Of a stretch of DNA of 64,000 bases, positions 10,357 through 21,894 are shown one piece after another. This DNA comes from Typhlomys cinereus. Taxonomy: Eukaryota; Chordata; Mammalia; Rodentia; Platacanthomyidae. The notes under the pieces are model-generated. The model was not told the origin of the DNA. It made no database searches and was given only the letters and a program-made list of their open reading frames with translations. The stretch is taken from positions 248,001 through 312,000 of the forward strand of contig JALPQD010000820.1 of assembly GCA_023101885.1 (NCBI GenBank), in the 5' to 3' direction. The translations under genes and the position numbers were made by a program. Numbering within the stretch: position 1 is the stretch's first letter; each line of letters opens with the position of its first letter.

Positions 10357-12908
10357 TGTTACAATTATTCTGCATTGTTGCTAATAAATTCATGAGAAAG
10401 TGGCTTATGGAGGAACAAGGAAATTTTATTTTGACATGTGATTGCCTATTCTCAGTTCTTAATCCAGCTTCCCAGAGGAATCCATACCAGCACCAGGGAC
10501 CAAGGGCACTGACCACACTAAATCCCTAAGACTGTTAAGAGAGGGCAAACTACACTCGCTAGACCAGCATGTTTGGCCATGTATATTGAAGAATGCCAGC
10601 TTCCTTATCAGCTCCCTCCATATTTTCCACCTGCCCAGTGACTGGTCCCACTCACCATGGTCTGTGTTTTCCCCATAAATTAGCCAATCTCTTGTAGGTT
10701 TGACCTAGGGTTAATTCAACTACTAATTCTTTGCAAATATGTCCAGAGCTTGAACTTTCAATTATAAAGTTGACACCTATGTCTAACTATGACATTTCCT
10801 TTGTCAATTTGACACAAAAGCACACCACTTTAAATTGTAATCTTTCAATTCTTGGTCCCACAGTTGTTAGACTTATGGCATAAAATATATTTAATTTTGT
10901 TAATACTATGTCATAGTTAGATACACTACATATGTCAACTTGATAGTTGAGGGCTTGAGCTCTGGGCACATTTGTAGAGAATTACTAGTTGAGTTAAGCC
11001 CAGTGTGAACCTGCAAGAGATAGTCTAGTGGAGGGGGAAGCCCCGTCCCATGTGACTAGTCTCAGGCCAGATGGATAAAATGGAGGGGATTGTTTGAGAA
11101 AGGAGGTATACTTGGCCAGACATGCTGATCTGGCAAGTAAGGAATGTCCCTCTTTCAGTCATTATGTGAAGATAGTGTGGCCAGTTCCCTTGGCCGTGGT
11201 GTTGATGTGAGCTCTCCTGCCAAGCTGGACAAACAACTCTAACCAGGAATCATAAGAGAATAAATTCCTTATTCCCTTAAGCTGCTTGATAATGATTTTA
11301 TCAGCAACCATGTAGGTAAACTGCAACATAGTAAAAGTCCCAAGATTAAATGTACTTTTAATCGAATTTTAAAATGTCATTCACCAAAAGTTCAGTTACA
11401 TTTTTAAAGTATAAAATTTCTTAACTGTAAAAGCCTATGAAATCAAAACAAATTAAATATTTTAGCACAGAATAAATATAAAATGGAAGCACTATGACAA
11501 AATAATAAAATATCAAATACTCAAATTAAAAGACCAATGTATGGCAAAGTAAATACTACATCCTATAGTTCATTATATAGTTAGTGAGGTTAAAAATTCT
11601 AAGCAAACACAGTTCTTATAGGTCAAAGTTGCACAAACAGAATTTCTCTGGAGCAGTTAGAATTTGTACTCACAGTTATTCTCAGCACATGCTCCATGGT
11701 TCTGATATCTACAACATTTTGAGTTCTCTTCTGAAGCTATAAGCTTCATCTTCTTTTGCAGGAACTTCTAAACCTGCACCACTTAATAACAAGCTTCAGC
11801 CACTCAATCTTTCATCAAAATCAACGCCACCTGAATGATGGTGCCTAGTTCTATAGCAAAGTTGAAATATAACTTGGTCTGCTTGAACCACAACTATAAC
11901 AAGTTTTGTGTGCTAATCCTGGAAAAGCCATTTTCTAGGCAGCCAAAATATTTGAAGGACAAGAAACCGCTTCAACTTAGGCTTTCATTCCTTAAAGGAA
12001 TCGGAGTTGTCACAATTCATTTCTCCCATCATCTGAGTGTGAAGCACTAAGATTTTCTTCAATGAAAAAAATTTCTCCAACAGTACACCTGCCCTGCTGT
12101 CTGCCCCTTCCTCATGCAAAACATCAAGACTGCCAACACAGCTCTTCTTTACCAAGAAAACCAGTCCATTATCTTTATATTTGACTCTGCCAAAATCTTT
12201 GTCCTCTTCATCACAAAAGATTTCACAAGTCTCTCATTATTCCTTGTCTCCAAATGGCCCTCTAAACTCTGCTTAATGGTTTTTTGTTATCTATAATCAT
12301 AAACTCTTCAAACGGTTCTTAGTTTCTCCAACAAAACTGTTCAAAACCCACAACAGCCACATAACCAGATTTATCAGAAATGCTCCTTTCCTGGTAACAA
12401 GTGTTCTTAGTTTCACAGCATCACTTCACTTTCTGATTCCAGATTCTCTTAGTTTCATGGTCACAACTCATTTCTCAGTACCAATTTCTGTTGCAGTTTG
12501 CCTGCATGTTGCCGATAAATTCATAACAAAATTGCTTATGGGGAACCATTGCTTAAAATTACCTAGTTGCAATTTTTTCATCTATCTTGGTAGGAGAGTT
12601 GACACCAACAGGGACCAAAAGAAATGGCCACAGCACTTTCGCAGGACTATTGAAAGAGGCCAAACTTTTACTTGCCAGACCAGTATTTTTGGACCAGTAT
12701 ACTGAAGAATGTCTACTTCCTTAACTAGTTCCTTTCGTCTTAACCATCTGCCTAGGGACTAGTCCCACCCACCATTGGCTGGGCCTTCCCCATCAATTAA
12801 ACAATCTCTTACAGGTTTGTTGGGGTTAACTTAATTATTAATTCTTTGTGAATGTGCCAGAGCTTGAACCTTCAATTGTCAAGTTAACACCTGGATCTAA
12901 CTATAGCA
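10357..12908 (-). mobile_element. MaLR (MT-like) provirus with both LTRs, old
   Basis: Two similar LTRs in the same (minus) orientation, 10,357-10,794 and 12,489-12,908, flank about 1.3 kb of internal sequence (10,795-10,908 and 11,329-12,488). The LTRs begin TGTT and end 'gaca' or 'agca'. Antisense, the internal part has the glycine/glutamate-rich, non-coding MaLR character and resembles the internal part at 20.0-21.6 kb ('ggtactgag..' just after the LTR). MaLRs are non-autonomous ERV-L relatives without pol, so no gene is expected. A solo LTR of the same family sits inside in opposite orientation. The element splits the ancient L1 between pieces 2 and 3. Flanking 5-bp duplications are not exact. 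Confidence 0.7.
10909..11328 (+). mobile_element. MT-like solo LTR nested in the MaLR provirus
   Basis: Begins 'tgtcatagttag' and ends 'aactgcaaca'. It contains AATAAA ('agagaataaattcc') about 70 bp from its 3' end, giving the orientation. The flanks 'tacta' (10,904-10,908) and 'tagta' (11,329-11,333) look like a 5-bp target duplication with one change. It is inverted relative to the neighbouring LTR at 10,357-10,794. Confidence 0.75.
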
Positions 12909-13625
12909 ATCTTTCAGTCCTGAGGGATAATTCAGATGTGTATAGTTTTCTTGATTGGCAGGTCTTTCTTATTTTTCCATACTTTGAATATATATATCCC
13001 TGCTTTCTTCTGACTTGTAAAATGTTTGAAAATCTTATGGGCCTTCCCTTATCTATGCTGGGATGTTTCCTCTAAGCTGTGTTTAAGATTCTCTTATGTT
13101 CTTCTGTTTTTGATATTTGAACCGCATGTGTTTTGATGAATCCAGCTGGAATCCTTTGAGCTTCTTGGATATGAATATCCAAACCTCTGAAGATCTGGGG
13201 ATTTTTCAGCCATTGCTTAGTGAAATAAGTTTACAATGCCTTTCCCTGTTTCTTCACCTTTTAGATTTTTTTATGGTTTGCATATTTGATAGTTTGACTA
13301 CATTCCCCAATCTGCTGTAGAAATTTTGTAGTATTTTTCATTTAACTGATTGAAATAGTCAACTCTAAGGTTTCTGATTAGCTCTTTTCTTATTATCTCT
13401 ATGTTAGACTGCCTTTCTCTTTTCTTTGTACTTTTTATCTACATTCTCTAGTATCTAAGTGAATTTGTTTGGGATTATTATTTGAAATTATTATTTTTGG
13501 CATCTTGTAGATTCTTTGATTTCTGAAGAATTACTATTTCCTGTAGAGCCATTTTCTTCCTTTTATATTTCTTGTGATCTTTTATATGTCTATGTCTCTG
13601 ACTTGATATTCATTTCTTCCAATTT
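12909..13625 (-). mobile_element. Ancient L1, antisense, piece 3 (ORF1 side)
   Basis: The complement near 12,909-13,080 resembles the C-terminal part of an old L1 ORF1 and is followed by upstream parts of the element. Position and orientation continue pieces 1 and 2. The stretch ends at a SINE whose target duplication lies in it (13,611-13,625), and a few dozen more bases continue after 14,010. Confidence 0.6.
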
Positions 13626-13739
13626 ATTTATTTATTTATTCATTTGTATGCTTGTGTGTGTGTGCATTTGTGTGCATGTGTGTGCACACATTCACACGTG
13701 TGTGTGTGCATGTGTGTGCACACATTCACACGTGTGTGT

Positions 13740-13783
<44 letters not shown>

Positions 13784-13995
13784 ATGGAGGCCCAAGGGTG
13801 ACTTTGGAAATCATCCTGGATTGCTTCTCCCTTTTTTTTTCCTTTGCTCTAGAATTTCCCAGAGTCCACCCACCACAGCTAGAAGTGCAGACCACCACCA
13901 TTTCTGCTTGACATTTTATGTGGGACCTGGGATTGGAACTCAGGATCTTCTGATTGCAAGGCAGAGGCTTAACCCCTGACCCATCTCTCTAGCAC
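13626..13995 (-). mobile_element. B2-superfamily SINE copy 1 with TG-repeat expansion
   Basis: The complement reads the tRNA-like head ('ctagagagatgggtcagggg' to 'agttccaatcccaggtccca') followed by the same body as the copy at 23,540. The tail side holds a TG-rich array at 13,648-13,779. A 15-bp target duplication 'catttcttccaattt' lies at 13,611-13,625 and 13,996-14,010. The open frames at 13,516-13,979 run through the TG array and are artefacts. Confidence 0.85.
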
Positions 13996-14069
13996 CATTT
14001 CTTCCAATTTTATGAGGTGAATTCCTGAAGAACACTGATGGGCTTTCTCATCTTCTGTAACTGTTCCTC

Positions 14070-14520
14070 TTATCAGTTGCCATGCAAGAACACACAGTCC
14101 AGCAAATTAAGGGAGAAAAGCAAGATTTATTCAGCTTCTGGTTCCAGAGGAGAAATGAAGCAAGATTGCCACAGCTAGAGCAGACTCACTAACTCAAATA
14201 GGGTGGGGCAAACAAAACCTCAAGGCCCACCCCTGTGACTGCCTTTTTTTCAGCAAGGCCCCACCTTCTAAAGATGCCATAACCTTCCCAACATATGAGA
14301 CTGTGGGGATACATTCAAAACCATGAGATTCCAACCCTGACCCTCCACGGGCTCATTGACATCTTATTATACAAAACAAGACTGCGGCTGTTAGAGCAGA
14401 CTCACTAACTCAAACAGGGTAGGGCTAACCAACCTCAAGGCCCACTGCCCTGTGACTTCCTTCTTCCAGAAAGGCTCCACATCCTAATGGAACTCAGGAA
14501 TCCGTGGGAGGCACATTTTA
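14070..14520 (-). mobile_element. MaLR-like LTR sequence, partly duplicated
   Basis: The complement resembles an ORR1/MLT-type LTR (antisense 'ttaagggagaaaagcaagattt', 'cagcaaggccccaccttcta'). A ~75-bp block beginning 'agagcagactcactaactca' occurs at about 14,178 and again at about 14,392, so two partial copies or an internal duplication are present. Precise subfamily not identified. Confidence 0.5.
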
Positions 14521-14524
14521 GACT

Positions 14525-14990
14525 ATGACGTCTAAGAAACAATCTTGCTGTGATTGAACAGTCTTTCTGTTGTAGAATCTGCAGCCTCGAAATGCTGTGA
14601 TTGGTTAGAAGAACTGCCCTAGATCCTGCCAATAATGTGTAGATATTAGTAGAAGTCACGGCGTATGGTTGTGTGACCACAGCTGAAGAGCTGTACCAGA
14701 AGCCCTCTTTATTCCTGATACACAGATGAGTTTAGATGCTATCTCATGCAGTGATCACTGTTTCTACAAGTAGGGAGGAAAGAGTCCCTATAGGTTACAT
14801 GGAGAAAACACAGACACTGGTATCTTGAACCACAGGACTTAGCAGGAGTTAACTCTAGCCTCAGTACTATGAGGTAGAGTGAAAGTATCTCCCCTATATC
14901 ACACTGAAATAGGTGTAGACACGGGTAGGGCAGCTTTGTATTTAAAATTATGTTTGTAGGACCCAAAAGACAAAGAGCTGGACTTTGTAT
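14525..14990. other. Unassigned sequence
   Basis: No repeat, gene or RNA recognised. Short minus-strand open frames here (for example 14,739-14,966) have no recognisable product. Confidence 0.4.
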
Positions 14991-15560
14991 GGTTGTACAT
15001 TTTTGTTTTATTTTATTTCTTTGGCAGTTTTGTACACTGAGTTTTTATCATTTTTTCCTCATATTATCTTACTTCATCCCACTCCTTGTCTAGCTGAGAA
15101 TCATCTTCCCAACAACTTTCCCTTCTACTTTTATATCTTTTCTTGTATGTGAGAACCAATGAATCTATCAAGAAATGCCTGAGTTAGCATGTATGTCGGT
15201 GTCCCCTGCAGCATGGGTGATACATCATTGGCAAGTAGGATCCCTTTCACCAGCAAGCATGCAATCACCAATATTCACTCAGACAGGGGTGGGGCCCATG
15301 AGTTCCTCCTTCATCCATGATGTAATAATGTTGATAAGCCCAACCTTGGATAGGTTTTGCATAGGTAAATATGCAAACTGTAGTGACTTCATGGATATAA
15401 TCTCTTTATGTCCAGGAGACACTGCATAATGGTTCTCTTCCCCACCCTCTGCTTCTTACATTCTTTCCATCCCTCTTCCAGTGTTCCATGAGCCTTTAGA
15501 GTGGGATTGAAAGTTCTGTTTAGTGTAGAGTAGTACATAGTCATTTATTCTCAGCACTTT
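14990..15560 (-). mobile_element. Probable old L1 3' segment, antisense
   Basis: The T-rich start and the phrases 'tttcttttggcag'-like and 'cattctttccatccctcttcc' have the look of antisense rodent L1 3' sequence. Divergent; assigned by style only. Confidence 0.35.
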
Positions 15561-17135
15561 GGCTAGTTGTGATTCAAAGAGCTGAAACTTTACCAAGTTT
15601 AGAAAACACATACTTTGTGAACTCTTAGTTACTAGCTTGCTAATGTTACATTCTCTTTACTTTATAAGAAGTGTTTATATGTAAGGAAGAGCTTTGTCAA
15701 GATAAACTTTCAGGATAACATGGGAAGATTATCCAGTAGCAGTTAACACTCTCCCAATCCAGGCTTTTTGATTATGCTATTTCCTACCAAATGGATTCTG
15801 AAATGTATCTGACCTAAGTGGATTAAGTCAGCTTCTAACACATCTTTCAATCTTTTGCTAGAGCTAAGGCGATTTGCACATGTGAAAAGGAAAACAAATG
15901 TTTATACAAAGTGCATGGAAAAAAGTTAGCGCCCCTTTGCCCTGAAAATTTCCAGATTGTTTTAACTACAATCCAGTTCTGCCCATTAAAGAATTTAGCA
16001 CATGCTAACTCAAAGTTCCTTTTGCCTTTATGAACAACAGCTTCAGGAGAATGAAAGCCAACTTCCCTCCAAAATTGAGACACATTATATAAGCACCTTT
16101 TACTCTGTACTATTTTATAAAAGTGCTGTCAAAAGTGTCACGTGATAAATCCTCCCTTCTACTGTCCCAAAAACTTTCATGGTCAGAACATTTAGTTGTG
16201 AATAATAGAATCCTTCCTAGCTAATTGAAGCAGAAAGATTTTTACTGAGATGGTGTTATATAACTGAATGTTCAGTGCTCAAATGCAGCCAGAAGAAATT
16301 TCTTAAGACACCATAGATGTTGTATATGGTATTCTTTTAAAGCACTTTTCTCAAAGTTTCATGTACACAAACATATCATGGAAGTTAGATAACATTGATT
16401 CTAATCCTGAGGGTCTCTAGTATGGACTGAACATGTGTGTTGTTAACAAACCACACATTGCTGGTCTTAAGTCTCTCATTAAATAGATAATGAGACTGTA
16501 GGAAAATCCTCATAAGCCACCATTACCATCTGTCAGAGAGCACTGATGCTATTGTGTCAACTCAAGAGTTTCTTTCCCAACTTCTCCAGGAGAACTGTGT
16601 TGTCCTTCCAGAAGATCCAGTCACCAATTTGGGCTGCCTCCTCTTATTACTTCTTCTTTCCAGGACATGTTTAAACATATTTACCTGTCAAAATTCAATC
16701 ATATTCTGCATTGTGTCTCAAGGATATCTAGAAAACACAAACCCTAGGTATTTATTGTGTGTAAACAGTCATCCTAGAAAGAGCATCCTAAAAAATGAGA
16801 TTAGCAAATAAGATAAATACATAAAGATTAACACCAATACTTAGCTATATATGAGACACTATAATAAGTTTTAGTTTATTAATTTGTTTTTAGCTTTTAT
16901 AAAAAAACATGAAAATTATCTACACTAATATGTAAGTAGCCTTTCACTCCATATTGTTTTACAAAAATGCTTTCAAAAGTGTCATATGTCATCCTCTAGT
17001 ATGGTGTTTCAGAAAATATTATGCAATGTGTAATTTAGGTGAATCATTTCCAACTTCTTACAAATTTGGCATTATTATAGCAAAAACATTCAGAATCTTT
17101 TCTCCTACTTTTGTTAAAACATTCAACATATTAGT
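15561..17135. other. Unassigned, mostly unique-looking sequence
   Basis: No repeats or exons recognised. The part at 15,850-16,140 is complex sequence without simple repeats. Open frames at 15,847-16,083, 16,554-16,811 and 16,954-17,307 have no recognisable motif or splice context. Confidence 0.4.
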
Positions 17136-17139
17136 CATT

Positions 17140-17545
17140 TTGTTGTTGCTGCCGTTACAAATACTCAAGAACAATTTCAAAGGAGAAAACATTTATTTTG
17201 GCTTATGCCTCAGAGTCATGGTTGGCTGGTTCTGTTGCTGTTTAGGCTCAAGGCAAAGCAGAGACATCACAGAAGAAGAGCATGGTAGAGGCAAGCTGTT
17301 CACCTAATGGCAGCCACAAAACAAAGGGGAGTAACAGAAAGGGGCTAAAGATAAAATACATCTCAAAGACATGCGTTCAGCATCCCACTTCCTCCAACCA
17401 GGTTCCACCTTCCACAATTCCACCTTCTATCAATGGTCCATTCAAATTTTGAATGCATCAATGGAGTAAATCGCTCATTAGATCATGGTCCTCATGACCT
17501 ACCTACTTTATCTCTGGAAGCATTCTTGAATGCATGGGCCTTTCT
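17140..17545 (-). mobile_element. MaLR-like LTR, divergent
   Basis: The complement is MaLR-like: 'gagaaaacatttattttggc' at 17,182 is the antisense polyadenylation region, and 'cccacttcctccaaccaggt' lies near 17,384. Ends are unclear. Confidence 0.5.
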
Positions 17546-17573
17546 TTGCAATATAGCTGATAATCAAGATTAC

Positions 17574-17925
17574 TGTTTTACTTTCATGCTACAATGATAA
17601 AATAATCTGACAAGCAATTTAAGAGAGAAAGGGTTTAACATTGGGCTTACTTTTGCAAAGGGGAAGGAGTCCATCATGGTGGAAAACACATAGTGGCAAG
17701 GAGAGAGTACAGGAGTAGGAGACCAGATGTTGCCTTGCAGCCATAATCAGGAAGTAGAGAGAAAACAAGTGAGACCTTTTCATCAAACCACTTCCAGCGA
17801 CATACTTTCTCCAGCAAGACTCTACCTCCTGACATTTGCATAAGCTTCCCAAATATCATCAATACTGGAGACCAAATATTCAAGAACATGTGCTATAGTG
17901 GACAAATCACATTCAAACCATGACA
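17574..17925 (-). mobile_element. ORR1-type MaLR LTR
   Basis: In complement it runs from a 'tgtcatggtttgaatgtgat'-like start (17,925 backwards) to an 'aaaccctttctctcttaa' end region, including 'ggagaaagtatgtcgctgg' near 17,805. Length ~350 bp fits an ORR1 LTR. Target duplication not clear. Confidence 0.7.
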
Positions 17926-17934
17926 GCTACCATT

Positions 17935-18140
17935 GGAAAGAATGCCCACTTTTTCAACCAGTTTCTTCCATCTTACTCACTTGCCCAAGGAGTAGCCCCA
18001 TCCACCATGGATTGGACCTTCCCCATCAACTAGACAATCTCTTGCAGGCTTTCTTGGGAGCTTAATTCAACAATTAATTCTTTACAAATGTGTCCAGAGC
18101 TACTAGCCTTAAACTTGCAAATTGACACCTATTTAAGATT
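17935..18140 (-). mobile_element. MT-like LTR fragment
   Basis: Matches the distal half of the 430-bp LTR family ('cccatccaccatggattgga', 'caatctcttgcaggc', 'cctatttaagattg' after 'attgacac'). The proximal half is absent; the ORR1 LTR abuts it. Confidence 0.65.
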
Positions 18141-19385
18141 GAGAGAGAAAGAGTTGTTAGTCACTTTGCTCAATATTATATACATACTCATTAATAAAGA
18201 TAGTATCCGAACACCTGTGATCCAGTGCCAAAGCCTATTCTCAGGTGTTTTAATTCACATTCACAGATGGATGGGACAGGGCATTTCAAAATCTTAGAAA
18301 AGCCCTATATAGTTGAGAAACCTCTCTGACACATTATTTCTTAGTGGTATTTGGAAACAGAACTTGTTTTTGTCAAGTTATATTTATTAACATGAAGCAG
18401 AAAATGTTCCCCCAGAACAAACTTGGGAAAATGTAGTCTTCAGTATTTCCTTGGCTGCAGGCAGATCTCAGTTTAGGGTTCTAAGCCAGATGGAGCTTGC
18501 ATTGTCACTCAATACTTTGGATGAGTGGCTCTTAGATTTTTCTGTGAGTCAGAACCTCCTACATTTCTGACCCAATAGGCCTGAAAATTTTCCTTCCTAA
18601 GAAGTTCTCAAAAGATGATTATGGTACTAATCTAGGATTTAATACTTTGAGAACTATGACTTGGAAGTCAGCAAGTTTCTGTTCATTCTGGGTTTCAATA
18701 TCTTTATTTGCAAATTAAGAAAAATCATGTCTAGTGTGTAGAGACATTTTTCCTCTTTAGCAAATGTCTATGAATACATTGTTAGTGTATACACCTATTG
18801 CAAAGATAAGTGATAAGAAAGACACCTTCCCTCACAAACACTTATAGCTTGGTTGTGGCAAACCCCAGAGACAATAATGTGTGTCATATACATAGTCATG
18901 TGTGGCCCATGGGAAGCATTCTTTCTTTTTCCACTTATACAAACGTGATAGGTACCCCATTCCCTTCCCTCCTTCCACCCCTCCCTGGGAAGCATTCTTT
19001 AAGCATTGCTTATTTCCTTCACATACTTTCAAATAAACTCTACTCATGTCTATACACTAGCACTATCTCCTCATCTCTTCCCAGAACCCAGTCATATTAG
19101 CTTTTAACCCACATGCTAGAAATCATTTCCTCACTTAAGCCTTTATTAACTTTCTACTCAAGTGAATAGTAGTTTTCATTCTTTATACTTTAATCTGCAG
19201 AAACACCAATAGTCTACTTTCCATATAGAACTTTAAATATGGTTATTTGATAATTTTCCATTAATATATTAATGTGTGTTGGTACATACACATATATACA
19301 GAATGAGATGCACAGATAGAGTGATAGAAGATAATTACATTTTTAACCTAAAATCCAGGGACTTCATGCTTTATTCATATCTCTT
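18141..19385. other. Mostly unique sequence with a MIR-like relic
   Basis: A weak sense MIR similarity ('acttggaagtcagcaagttt' and 'tctttatttgcaaatt') spans about 18,640-18,760. The rest is unassigned. The overlapping open frames at 18,795-19,100 on both strands show no recognisable protein. Confidence 0.35.
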
Positions 19386-19386
19386 T

Positions 19387-19436
19387 TTTATTAATTAATT
19401 AATTAATTAATTAATTAATTAATTAATTAATTAATT
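19387..19436. repeat. (TTAA)n microsatellite
   Basis: About twelve uninterrupted TTAA units, self-complementary, in the tail of the SINE. Confidence 0.95.
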
Positions 19437-19662
19437 TGTGTGTGTGTGTGTTAGAGGGCAATATATGTCCGTGCGGAGGACCACGTGTAACTTTGGGAAT
19501 CATTCTGGATTGTTTCTACTTCCTTCTTGCTTCACCCACCAAGGCCAGAAGTGCAGGTCCCGGCAGATTCTGCCTGGAGTTTTTACGTGGTACCTGGGAT
19601 CCAAACTCAGGATCTTCTGCTTATGAGACAGGTCTTAACCCCTGAGCCATCTCTCCAGCTCC
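19390..19662 (-). mobile_element. B2-superfamily SINE copy 2, shortened
   Basis: Complement of a tRNA-like head ('ggagctggagagatggctca' ending the element at 19,662) plus a body shorter than in copies 3 and 4. The tail side contains a TTAA array (19,387-19,436) and a short TG run. Confidence 0.8.
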
Positions 19663-19784
19663 ATATTTCCAAATATTCACTTAACACTTGATATGTACAA
19701 GACACTGTAGTCCATTTTTTTCTACCTGATTGCATTGCCATAAATGCTCAGACACTTAACATTGTGTAATTGACTTATTAAAAA

Positions 19785-21893
19785 AAAAAAACTTCAAGGA
19801 GAAGTCTGTCTTTGCAGCAAGGAGGCTAGTAGCTCTCAGCCTCCAAGATGTTTGCAGTGACTTAACCTGCCTCTGGTTTTGGGCACCATCCATGCCACCT
19901 CTGCCATGAAAGACTGTATTTCCCCTCTGGAACCGTAAGCTGAATAAATCTCCCTTTCTCCCTTAAGTGGTGTGACTTTGGGTGTTCTCTCACAGCAACA
20001 GTTAAGACTAACTATCTCAGAAATTAGTACTGAGTAGTGGGTTATTGCTATGAGATGTAGAGCACCTGGTACCACAACATGAAGTGTTTTGAAGTTGAGA
20101 GAAGTAGGGTATTGCTATGTGAGACTAAAAGAATCTGGTACCAAAAAGTGAAGCTGTTTGTGAAGCTGAAAGAAGTTGGTACCCAGCAGTATGGCCAATG
20201 CTGTGATATGGCTGTTTGGTTTTGGACCTGTTTGTTGAGAGAAATATGGAGAACTTGGAGATTTTTGTACTGAAAAGGTCTTTGCATCTTGATGGCTGTG
20301 CCAAATGGGCCTTTCTCATGAGAATTTAGAAGAGAGCAATGCTGTTAGAAATGCTGACAATGGAAGCCCAACTTGTGATGGCCCAGAGGGGAACAAAGAC
20401 TGTGTTTGGAACTGTATAAGTGTGTTGGCAGAGAGTTTAGTGAAGTTTTGCCCTTGTTCTGAAAGCTTGCCTGAAGTTAAACTGGAGTGCTTGGCAGAGG
20501 AAATTTCAAAGCAATGTAGTCTTGACAATGTGATATGGTTACTTTTTAGTTGTCTTCTTTGGAATTATGAAAAAGAGCAAGAAAACAGGCAAAAAGCAAA
20601 CGCCCTGAGGTCTAATCATGAAAAATGCAATAGTAAATGTAAAGAGCTAAACCAGGAAGAAGCAGAAAGAAAAATAATAGCTGTAGTAAAGATTAGCTCC
20701 ATTAGCAAATAAAAGTCTGTTTTTCCTTTGAATCAATCAGAGAGGCCATTCCTTGAGGGCAAGTTGTCAGAGAAGGCTCCCACCCATAAGAAGACAAATC
20801 CTTTTAGAAAGAATGAGCTAAAGGAAATGCAGGAGTAAAAGAGATTTTTATTATATTCAGCATAGAAAAGCTGATTCAGCTGTAATTTGAAGGGACCAGT
20901 TTCTAACCCAAGGCTATAGCAAAACCTAACAAAGTTGTCCACCTGGCTCTGGTTTTAGAGGCATCAAAGATGCCAGAGGGAGGAGGTCATGGATCTCTCC
21001 TCTAAGGTCTCAGAGAATGGTGGAATCCAGGCAGCATGTAGCAAAAACCTCTAGTTTAGAGACCCAAGAAAGACAGTTTGTGAGGTGGGGTTAAAGCTTG
21101 ATTTGCCATTAAAAAGTAAAGGTAATCGCTTCTCGGCCTTTTGGCTAAGATCAAGTGAAGAAGTAAAGATGTCAGAGATGCCAGAGACAATGTGGGAAAT
21201 ATGCCAAGGAGAGCTGTACACTCTGAGAAGAATCAGCCCAAGAGAGTGATGTTTCTATGGGCAGCTGCATTGGAGGGATAGAACCAAAGCCCTTTGAAAC
21301 TGAGATGATCTCAACAAGAGGCTCACCTATTGAACTTAAAGCTGCAGGATTTGGAATTTGTCCTGTGGGTTTTCAGTATTGTTATATACCTATCTTTCCT
21401 GGATATGCTCCCATTCCTTCCTTTGGGAATGGGAATGTTTATTCTGTGTATGTAACTTGTCTTGATTTTACAGGAAGCTTTGAACCTTGGACTTTCTGAC
21501 TGTGTTGGGATTACTGATATAGTCTATGAAGACTTTTAAAGTTGGACTAAGTATGGTTTGCATAATGAGATGGTAATGAGCCTGTGGGGGCTAGGGGTGA
21601 AGTGTCATGGTTTGAAATGTGTCCCTCACAGTCTCATGTGCTTGGGAAAGTCATAGCACCTTTAAGAAGTGGAGCCTTGCTGGAGGAAAGTGGTCACTGG
21701 AAGTGGGCTTTGAAATGGATTAGTCCCACTCTGTCTCCTGGAGAAGCCTGCCTTTGCAGCAAGAAGTAGTAACTCTCAGCCTCCAAGATGTTTACAATGA
21801 CTTAACCCACCTCCAGTTTATGCTGCCTCTGCCATGAAAGATTGTATCTCCCCTCTGGAACCATAAGCTGAATAAATCTCCCTTTCTCCTATT
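19785..21893 (+). mobile_element. MaLR element (5' LTR remnant, internal region, 3' LTR)
   Basis: 5' LTR remnant 19,792-~20,018, internal region to about 21,600, and 3' LTR 21,604-~21,890 (starts 'tgtcatggtttgaaatgtgt'). The LTRs share 'gcctccaagatgttt', 'tgccatgaaaga', 'ccctctggaacc' and 'gctgaataaatctcccttt' (AATAAA). Directly after the 5' LTR, 'attagtactgagtagtggg' resembles the MaLR primer-binding region. The 5' LTR lacks its first ~165 bp. The 135-codon open frame at 20,305-20,712 is MaLR internal sequence; no known gag motif such as a CCHC knuckle is visible. A U2 snRNA fragment is inserted at 21,125. Confidence 0.75.
21125..21157 (+). ncRNA. U2 snRNA 5'-end fragment (retropseudogene)
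   Basis: Thirty-three bases from 'atcgcttctcggcctttt' to 'gatcaagtg' match positions 1-33 of vertebrate U2 snRNA, including the 5' stem-loop I region. The match stops before the branch-point-recognition sequence. The flanks 'aaaaagtaaag' (21,111-21,121) and 'aagaagtaaag' (21,158-21,168) look like an 11-bp target duplication with one mismatch. This fits known 3'-truncated U-snRNA retropseudogenes. No promoter or function is expected. Confidence 0.9.
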
Positions 21894-21894
21894 A

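Noticed and set aside
13516..13979. Open frames rich in Cys/Val/His
   Set aside because: Product of the TG array in a SINE; the same pattern recurs at other CA/TG arrays (33.7, 41.0, 47.9 and 54.4 kb).
21125..21157. Functional U2 snRNA gene
   Set aside because: Only 33 of ~188 nt, no proximal sequence element recognised, and flanked by a target duplication.
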